From positions 118,354 to 182,353 of the forward strand of contig JAKAPK010000001.1 of NCBI GenBank assembly GCA_021807125.1: 64,000 nt of DNA, read 5' to 3'. The position numbers and the translations under genes are program-made. Positions within the stretch are counted from its first letter, which is position 1; every line of letters starts with the position of its first letter. Under the pieces are notes generated by a model. The model did no database searches. It saw only the letters and a list, made by a program, of their open reading frames with translations, and was not told the DNA's origin. This document shows positions 57,363 to 64,000 of this stretch, in pieces. This DNA comes from Nanobdellota archaeon. Its GTDB lineage: Archaea; Nanobdellota; Nanobdellia; Parvarchaeales; Parvarchaeaceae.

Positions 57363-59684
57363 ATGCGACTTTACGGCGGAATAACGAAACTAAGCAGACT
57401 TTACAAAACTGGTCAATCATCTGTAGAGTTCATGATATCATATGGCTGGGTATTCCTTATCGTAGGTCTGGTCCTTGCGCTTCTTTTTTATACAGGCATT
57501 CTTAATTTCAATTTTTTCGTGTCTAAAAACACGCAGATATCCGGTTTTTCCTCCAATATGGAAGTTACGTCCGCGTATGCAAATTCCACCGAGATGGCAA
57601 TAGTGGTCGTTAACAACGGAAACAGCAAAGCGAACCTATCCTCCGTGATTTTTAATATAAATTCGGCGAACAATTCTATGTCATGTGCTTATACTTCATT
57701 ATATCCTGGCCAACAGACTGTATGCTACGCGTCCGTATCTTTATCTTCTCCTGTTTATACGAACGTTTATATAGACTATTCATATTTTAACGGTCTTGCC
57801 GCAGAAACGGCAGTATCTTATGGCAGTATATTTTTGACGCTTACACAGGGGAATATACCGCTAGAATCATCAGAGCTTATAACAGTAATCACTGAAAGCG
57901 GTCTGCCATCCGGCACGAGGTGGTACGCGACGCTCGGTTCGAACTATGAGAATTCGACTTCTGACCAAATAGTGTTTTATAACAGCGTCGGAAATTATGG
58001 CTATTCAGTTAAAAAGATATACAATGTTTCCGGATCTTGCAATACCACAAAGGCCCCCTCATCGCAGTCTGGAAATCTTAATGCGGGCTCGGTGCTTAAG
58101 GTAGTATTCTCAAAGGCCCAGACCCTCTGCATGCTCAACATGACCATTTCCAATAAACAATCAAAACCAACGGCATCTCCTTTTCAACAACTTCTTGTCT
58201 TTAATGCTTCCAACTACCAAAACTGGGAAGCTTCTAATCTAAACAATATAGTATTTCTTTTTAAGAACTATTCAATTGTACCTTCTTGGCTTGAGAGTGG
58301 CAACAGCAAGACATCGCAGCGCACTTTATATTGGCTAAAAATACCCCCTATACCTGCAAACAGCAACCTAACCGTATATATGGCGTTCAACATGAGCCTT
58401 GTAAATAGTATGAACAACGTAAATACGGGCGAAGCGCCTTCACTTTCAGGTACATATGGACAATACGATGATGGTGCGAATATCTTCAACTTCTATGACA
58501 ACTTTGCGGGTTCGTCGCTTAATGCGACAAAATGGGCTTCTTACGGAAGCAACGGTTCATCGGGAAGTCTTTCGGACATAATCGTCAACAATGGTTTGTC
58601 GTTGACAGGCGGCGGCTATGATTTAGGCACGAAATTTGCGACATGGCTTTATTCGAATGTGCCCTCATCAGAACTAACGTCAAATTTTACCGCAGATACT
58701 TACGAGAAGGGATTAACATCTTCAGGCATCTATATTCCAGTCTCCCACTCTTCGACAAGCACGTCTATCTCCATGTCTATATCAAATCAATACGGCTATG
58801 ACTTGTATCTGTGCGCCGGAGGTGCGGGTAACGCGGCGCTTACGTCTGTTTCCTGGACAGTGGATGCACAGGATTTTGAGCCATTTTCAGCGATAGGGCA
58901 TCAGACGGGGCAGTCGTGTTCTGAAAGTACTTCAAGCGGCGGAAACGATCTTGCTTTGGCAGGTATTGGGATCGACAACGCTACAAGTTACACTAAGTAT
59001 ACTTCCGCATCCACAGGTTATACTTCTTCGCAGTCTTTAACTTATACCGTATCAGTACCTAACTCCTTTGTAATTATAATGGTCAGCAGTGGATGGTATG
59101 GGATCTCAAGTGTAAGTATACCAGCAGGATGTACTAAAGAACAGTTTGTCACAGGGCCAGACACCTATGAAAGTGCGTATATAGCGGTTTGTCCGAATCA
59201 GGCCGCAAACAATTACGGCGTAACTGCAAGTCTCAGCGGAAGCGGTTCGGCCAGCATAGTCGCTTATGTTTTCCAGCCGGGCAATCCAAATACATTCAGA
59301 TGGGGCTTTACAGATACAGCACCAACAACATGGCTGAACACTGGAAACGGCGTAGGACTGGCAGATTTAAGTAATTCAAGCATGTGCGCATCTTCAGAAA
59401 AAGTAGGCTCAACATCTTCATCATGTATCGGAAGCTATACCGGAAACTCTTATAATAATTATTCAATCGGCTTCTCCACAGCACAGGCAGACTATTATCT
59501 TAACAATTATACCTCGAAAGTTTCATCAATACTTACGAATCTTCCTTCATTGTCGTCTTCTATAGGTTTTAGCCTATCCAACGAGATGAACAGCCAAGTT
59601 AATATAAGCTGGACTAGATTAAGGAACACACCCCCGAATGGGATCATGCCATCAGTGAAATTCGCTTACGCAGCATTTCCTTAA
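57363..59684 (+). CDS. Large surface protein: pilin-like N-terminus, 'ESGLP' module, DUF2341/lectin-like domains (773 aa)
   Basis: 'GQSSVEFMISYGWVFLIVGLVLALLFYTG'; 'VITESGLPSGTRWYATLG'; 'NIFNFYDNFAGSSLNATKWASYGS'. Confidence 0.75.
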   Translation: MRLYGGITKLSRLYKTGQSSVEFMISYGWVFLIVGLVLALLFYTGILNFNFFVSKNTQISGFSSNMEVTSAYANSTEMAIVVVNNGNSKANLSSVIFNINSANNSMSCAYTSLYPGQQTVCYASVSLSSPVYTNVYIDYSYFNGLAAETAVSYGSIFLTLTQGNIPLESSELITVITESGLPSGTRWYATLGSNYENSTSDQIVFYNSVGNYGYSVKKIYNVSGSCNTTKAPSSQSGNLNAGSVLKVVFSKAQTLCMLNMTISNKQSKPTASPFQQLLVFNASNYQNWEASNLNNIVFLFKNYSIVPSWLESGNSKTSQRTLYWLKIPPIPANSNLTVYMAFNMSLVNSMNNVNTGEAPSLSGTYGQYDDGANIFNFYDNFAGSSLNATKWASYGSNGSSGSLSDIIVNNGLSLTGGGYDLGTKFATWLYSNVPSSELTSNFTADTYEKGLTSSGIYIPVSHSSTSTSISMSISNQYGYDLYLCAGGAGNAALTSVSWTVDAQDFEPFSAIGHQTGQSCSESTSSGGNDLALAGIGIDNATSYTKYTSASTGYTSSQSLTYTVSVPNSFVIIMVSSGWYGISSVSIPAGCTKEQFVTGPDTYESAYIAVCPNQAANNYGVTASLSGSGSASIVAYVFQPGNPNTFRWGFTDTAPTTWLNTGNGVGLADLSNSSMCASSEKVGSTSSSCIGSYTGNSYNNYSIGFSTAQADYYLNNYTSKVSSILTNLPSLSSSIGFSLSNEMNSQVNISWTRLRNTPPNGIMPSVKFAYAAFP

Positions 59685-59764
59685 ATTTTTTACATTTAAG
59701 ATCAATGACTGTCCGACAATTTCCGTACAGAAGTTTTATATATTAACTCCATCTATAACGTGCT

Positions 59765-60173
59765 ATGAAATCAGAATATCTCGTTAAAATTGGATCCGTA
59801 AGCCTGTCGGGCGAGATAGCTGCACTTAGTCCCGACTACATATTAAGTATGCAGCGTTTACCCACAATCCGTAAAAGCCAATAAAGAACGTCTGTTAAAT
59901 TCTTTAATACTAGTCTCAAGCAATAGCTTGTCAGCAGGTCAAAAGATGATGCTTTTTGATGTCTTATACTACGGAGAAGCAGACAGTCCGAACAGGTTTG
60001 TAGACATTTTCAGCATGAATCGCGGTTTATCAAGGTCCGCTGCCTGGGACAGGCTTAATAGCCTAAAAAGACTTGGCATGGTTGAATACCGCTATATCGA
60101 AGAAAAAGTCAGCATGCTGAGGTTAACTGATGCCGGCTTTATAGTTCTAAGGGGTATTTATGCGGAAGAATAA
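59765..60173 (+). pseudogene. Possible frameshifted/split winged-helix gene
   Basis: Frame 2 ORF 59765-59884 (MKSEYLVKIGSVSLSGEIAALSPDYILSMQRLPTIRKSQ*) has a TATA at the leaderless spacing. Frame 3 then continues NKERLLNSLILVSSNSLSAGQKMMLFDVLYYG...LTDAGFIVLRGIYAEE to 60173 without an obvious ATG start. Confidence 0.45.
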
Positions 60174-60450
60174 GCATTTGGAGATAGTGCTGCCAGACAG
60201 TATGGACAGTAAAATACTTTTCAATGGCAATTATAAAAGAGATTCTCTTGGAAGGGCGGATAGGTCACGAAAATACGACGGGCTATGGAGCGCATACAGT
60301 ATAGCAGCAATGCTAAATCCAGATATGATCGAAATATTAGCTGAGCTACCGCGTATTGCCAGTAACGAAGCATTTGAACCTATTTTAAGTTTTAAACCGA
60401 ATAATCGTGAATATAAATTACAAAAACCAATTAAAATTCTATGGAAATAG
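60160..60450 (+). CDS. Hypothetical protein (96 aa)
   Basis: Overlaps HTH gene end and thrS start; coding-like. Confidence 0.55.
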   Translation: MRKNKHLEIVLPDSMDSKILFNGNYKRDSLGRADRSRKYDGLWSAYSIAAMLNPDMIEILAELPRIASNEAFEPILSFKPNNREYKLQKPIKILWK

Positions 60451-62348
60451 ATTTCGAGGGCAAGAAGAAACGCTTTGAGGAGCCGAAGTCTCCTATAGAA
60501 TTAGCTAAAGAGTTCAATGCGGACTTAAAGGGTAAACTCGTTGCTAAAGTAAACGACGAACTTTTTGATCTCGGTCGGAAGATAGATTTTGACGCCAAAG
60601 TGCAACTGTTGGATTTTGATTCAAAGGAAGGAAAATCCGTTCTATGGCATTCGAGCGCGCATATCATGGCCGCAGCAGTGTTAAGATTGTATCCCCATGC
60701 GCTTCTCGGTATTGGACCGGCTATAGATGATGGATTTTATTATGATTTCTACAATCTTAAGATAGGTGACAATGACCTACAGAATATAGAAAAGGAAATG
60801 AAGAAGATAGTCGATGAGGACAGCAAGTTCGTTAGAAAAGAATTGTCAAAACGTGAGGCGGAGGAGTTGTTCTCTAAAAACAAGTTCAAAATCGAGATTC
60901 TTAAGGATGTTGAAGGTAAAATAACCGCTTATCAGACTGGCGATTTTTTAGATCTTTGTAAAGGACCGCACATTCCTTCAACCAGGTATGTTAAGGCTTT
61001 AAGACTTCTGAAAGTCGCAGGCGCATACTGGAAGGGAGACAGCAAGAAAGAAGTGATGACTAGAGTATACGGCGTATCTTTTCCATCAAAGGCACAGCTA
61101 GACGAATACTTGAAGTTTGAGGAAGAACGTTCAAAACATGACCATAAAAAGATAGGCAAAGAACTGGAGCTTTTCATGGTTCCAGAGCTTTCGCCCGGCT
61201 GTCCGATATTTACCCCGCATGGCGCATCCGTATACAATGAGCTCATAAGACTTGCACGGGAGCTTGACAGAAAATACGGCTATCAAGAGATAATATCTCC
61301 GATGATAGCCAAGATAGACATGTGGAAGGTAAGCGGGCATTTTGAAAAATATAAAGATAACATGTATAAGGTAACTCCATTTTCAAAAGGGGAAGAAGAA
61401 TATGCGCTCAAACCCATGAGCTGTCCTTTCTCCATACTTATTTTCAAGTCGAAGGTAAGAAGTTATAAGGACCTCCCGCTTAGATTCTCCGATTACGGAT
61501 TAGTACACAGATACGAACTTGAGGGTGCGTTGGATGGGCTATTAAGGACTAGACTTATACATCAACAGGACGCACACGTCTATGTAATGCAGGAACAGAT
61601 AGAGAGCGAGATACTGCGGCTGTTCGATATGGCCAAAGACATATACGCGCTTTTCGATCTTAAACCAATAATGGTGCTTGCAACCAGACCTAAGGACAGA
61701 ATAGGCACTGAGGAGATGTGGGATGCTGCAGAATCCGCTTTAAAGAACTCTCTTGAGAAAAGTGGATATAAATACAGCATAAAGGAGGGCGACGGTGCGT
61801 TCTATGGGCCGAAAATAGACATATACGTGCTCGATTTCACCGGCAGACCAGAGACTGCATATGCCGTATCGACTATACAGGTAGATTTCAACCTGGCCGT
61901 CAGGTTTGACGCAAAATACATAGGCAGCGACAATAAAGAGCACAATCCAGTGGTCATACACAGGTCCATAATGGGATCTTATGGCAGATTTATGGGTATA
62001 ATATTGGAAAACACCAGTGGTGACCTGCCGCTATGGATAATGCCAGTGCATGCTAGGGTCCTTTCGCTTACCGAGAGGAACAACAAATACGCAGAGAAAG
62101 TATTCGGCATGATAAACGATGCAGGAATAAGAGTAGAACTAGATAGTAGTAGTTCAACTCTGGAATACAAAGTAAGGGATGCGCAACTTAAAAAGATACC
62201 TTACATGATAATAGTTGGCGACAAGGAAGAAAAGGCAGGTAAGATAGCCGTCAGATCCAGAGACGGAAAGACCAGCTATGCTATAGATTTGATGGAGTTT
62301 ATAGATTCAATGAAAGATGTGATATCCAAGAGAAAATTTAAAGTTTGA
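60441..62348 (+). CDS. thrS: Threonyl-tRNA synthetase, bacterial-type (TGS + HxxxH editing domain)
   Basis: 'VLWHSSAHIMAAAVLRLYPHALLGIGPAIDDGFYYDF', 'MSCPFSILIFKSKVRSYKDLPLRFSDYGLVHRYELEGALDGLLRTR'. Confidence 0.93.
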   Translation: MEIDFEGKKKRFEEPKSPIELAKEFNADLKGKLVAKVNDELFDLGRKIDFDAKVQLLDFDSKEGKSVLWHSSAHIMAAAVLRLYPHALLGIGPAIDDGFYYDFYNLKIGDNDLQNIEKEMKKIVDEDSKFVRKELSKREAEELFSKNKFKIEILKDVEGKITAYQTGDFLDLCKGPHIPSTRYVKALRLLKVAGAYWKGDSKKEVMTRVYGVSFPSKAQLDEYLKFEEERSKHDHKKIGKELELFMVPELSPGCPIFTPHGASVYNELIRLARELDRKYGYQEIISPMIAKIDMWKVSGHFEKYKDNMYKVTPFSKGEEEYALKPMSCPFSILIFKSKVRSYKDLPLRFSDYGLVHRYELEGALDGLLRTRLIHQQDAHVYVMQEQIESEILRLFDMAKDIYALFDLKPIMVLATRPKDRIGTEEMWDAAESALKNSLEKSGYKYSIKEGDGAFYGPKIDIYVLDFTGRPETAYAVSTIQVDFNLAVRFDAKYIGSDNKEHNPVVIHRSIMGSYGRFMGIILENTSGDLPLWIMPVHARVLSLTERNNKYAEKVFGMINDAGIRVELDSSSSTLEYKVRDAQLKKIPYMIIVGDKEEKAGKIAVRSRDGKTSYAIDLMEFIDSMKDVISKRKFKV

Positions 62349-62889
62349 ACGTTCTGTCGGTTAGGCCCTGCAAGTCCTCAAAGAACTTTTCATTGGTCCT
62401 ATTTGTCTGCATCATGAAGAAAACTGCCTTCGTGGATTTTTCTCTGACGAGGGATGCAAGTGAATGTATAAACCTTAACATTGAGTTTTGTGAATTGTAA
62501 ATAAGAAAGGTAGTTATTGAATCCAAAACAACCAGCGTGTTTTCGCCACCGTTTATGGCCGAAGATATTTGCATATGTAAAGACGTGAGGTCCTCGGGCG
62601 AATTGCAGAATATACAATCCGTAACCGCTTTTGGTTCTTCCGTGCCAGAAAGAGATCTGCTGATAGTGTCTATTATAGTGGTGCACTTCAGCTTATTTTT
62701 TTCACAAGTTTCCCTTATGTTTGAACCTGGAACAGTATTAGATATGTAAATAGATCTAAAACCTTTGCTTTCAGCAAGCGACAGCAATTTATACACACCT
62801 TCTTCAAGTTTCCCCCTGTCCTGAGCCATCACTAAACTTATGTGAGTATCAAATATGTCCTGGATCATATTATTTTTAGTTTGTTCCAC
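62338..62889 (-). CDS. KaiC/RecA-like protein without a recognisable P-loop (183 aa)
   Basis: 'TLVVLDSITTFLIYNSQNSMLRFIHSLASLVREKSTKAVFFMM' resembles 41207-41875 'VVDVFDSLSQLLIYNNSPTLFRFLQFVCGKSKLSGVTSIFLL'. Confidence 0.6.
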   Translation of the reverse strand: MEQTKNNMIQDIFDTHISLVMAQDRGKLEEGVYKLLSLAESKGFRSIYISNTVPGSNIRETCEKNKLKCTTIIDTISRSLSGTEEPKAVTDCIFCNSPEDLTSLHMQISSAINGGENTLVVLDSITTFLIYNSQNSMLRFIHSLASLVREKSTKAVFFMMQTNRTNEKFFEDLQGLTDRTFKL

Positions 62890-62948
62890 GAAGTCTTATA
62901 GGATTTGATGTACATAAACGTTTAAAAGCTTTAAACAGGATAATTCAC

Positions 62949-63326
62949 TTATAGTTTTTTTAGTGCTATCTGGCCGGATTGACCCGGGCGATTAACAACT
63001 ACAGCCTTTCCCGCAGAGGTTTCAACAATGCTTCCTTTTGTTACTATGTTTCGACGGGCATATTCTCGGTTAGCCTTGTTCTCTAGTACCCTTATAACTT
63101 CAACCTTTGCAGATTTCTTTGTCGACGGATCGAACATATTTGCCGATTTTAATTTTAGTGATCTAACTTTATACGAACCGCCGCGTCCTCTTATGAGTTT
63201 AACTTTATTGTCCCCTACTTGGAGGCTTGCCGCCGGCGTTATGCTTTCACTCCTGCGTTTGTCGCGTCTCTTCCCCTTTACGCCCCCGCCTTTTTTCCTC
63301 AAAGTCGAAGAAGCCGTTTTTGACAT
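62949..63326 (-). CDS. rps8e: 30S ribosomal protein S8e (eS8)
   Basis: 'KGKRRDKRRSESITPAASLQVGDNKVKLIRGRGGSYKVRSLKL', 'NIVTKGSIVETSAGKAVVVNRPGQSGQI'. Confidence 0.93.
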   Translation of the reverse strand: MSKTASSTLRKKGGGVKGKRRDKRRSESITPAASLQVGDNKVKLIRGRGGSYKVRSLKLKSANMFDPSTKKSAKVEVIRVLENKANREYARRNIVTKGSIVETSAGKAVVVNRPGQSGQIALKKL

Positions 63327-63375
63327 ATCAGAATGGTATGCGACTGGTAGTATTTAAAACTTTTTACGCAGTACG

Positions 63376-64000
63376 CTAATCTATAGAATTTAAAATATCA
63401 ACATTTATTTTACCTTTTAATAAATTCTTAAATCGCCGCGCATCCTCTTCGGTACCTATTCCCGAACCATAATGTGCAGGTATGGTCAAATCAGCCTTTA
63501 TTTTTATAGCAGCTTCTGCCCCTTCCTCCGCAGTCATGACGTATATTCCGCTTATCGGTAACAGTGCTATATCGACCTTTACATCGGCCATTTCTGGGAT
63601 TAAGTCAGTGTCTCCTGCTATGTATATGCGCACGTCGTCAACTATAAACACATACCCGACGTTACCGTATTCTTTTGGATGAAAGACCTCATTTTTTGTC
63701 TTGAATTTATTCGTATTATAAGAATGGACCGTCTTTATCGGTACGTCCCCGACTATCTTAAATTCATTCGGTTTGACCAGCACAAGCTTATTCTTAATCC
63801 CGTCAAATTTATCCGAACAGTTCTGCGGAGCAACAATCACACCAGTGTCCTTTATTACCTTTTTTATGCTCTGTAATTCTAAATGGTCGTAATGGTCGTG
63901 GGTTATTAGAACGACATCCGCCTCGTGGTATTCCTTCTGTATCATGTAAGGATCGGTGAAAACAGTCGTTTTTTTACCTTTTATCCTGAAACAATTATGC
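63376..64000 (-). CDS. Metallo-beta-lactamase fold hydrolase (UlaG-like), 5' end beyond window
   Basis: 'LITHDHYDHLEL', 'IYIAGDTDLIPEM'; reading frame continues upstream of the ATG at 63945 as HNCFRIKGKKTTVFTDPY to the window edge. Confidence 0.85.
   Translation of the reverse strand, partial: HNCFRIKGKKTTVFTDPYMIQKEYHEADVVLITHDHYDHLELQSIKKVIKDTGVIVAPQNCSDKFDGIKNKLVLVKPNEFKIVGDVPIKTVHSYNTNKFKTKNEVFHPKEYGNVGYVFIVDDVRIYIAGDTDLIPEMADVKVDIALLPISGIYVMTAEEGAEAAIKIKADLTIPAHYGSGIGTEEDARRFKNLLKGKINVDILNSID

Noticed and set aside
1-64000. CRISPR array, rRNA operon, transposon or integrase
   Set aside because: No regularly spaced direct repeats, no rRNA-like sequence, and no transposase/integrase motifs seen in any ORF.

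Overview
The window is a gene-dense archaeal chromosome segment. Archaeal markers include eL33 (L35Ae), eL15, eL37, eS8, uS2, thermosome, GINS, a Hef-like helicase, Nop5/fibrillarin, GatDE, ABCE1, RNase J and FtsZ. The overall style (small genes, many ATGA overlaps, pilin-like secreted proteins, thermopsin-style 'ESGLP' surface modules) suggests a DPANN/ARMAN-Micrarchaeota-like genome, but that lineage call is inference. Housekeeping genes dominate. The accessory content that stands out is: (1) a nine-gene minus-strand locus (5967-10337) of tiny single-TM pilin-like proteins plus Cys-rich ectodomain proteins; (2) a four-gene operon (40587-43527) with two degenerate KaiC/RecA-like proteins, one fused to an MglA/CvnD-type GTPase, plus a Roadblock/LC7 protein, convergent with ftsZ; (3) an MNT/HEPN nucleotidyltransferase cluster (34370-38112) with a fossil duplicated gene tail, and a paralogous MNT-HEPN gene at 900-1988; (4) a palindrome-rich region upstream of ftsZ and tandem hairpins downstream of the Roadblock gene; (5) an unusual cluster of hexamer palindromes between galT and glycogen synthase; (6) a Nop5 that seems to lack its fibrillarin-binding N-terminal domain; (7) a probable frameshifted or split HTH gene near 59765-60173. 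One tRNA, probably tRNA-Thr(CGU), was found. I saw no CRISPR array, rRNA, transposase or integrase. All family calls come from reading the sequence; no database searches were run.
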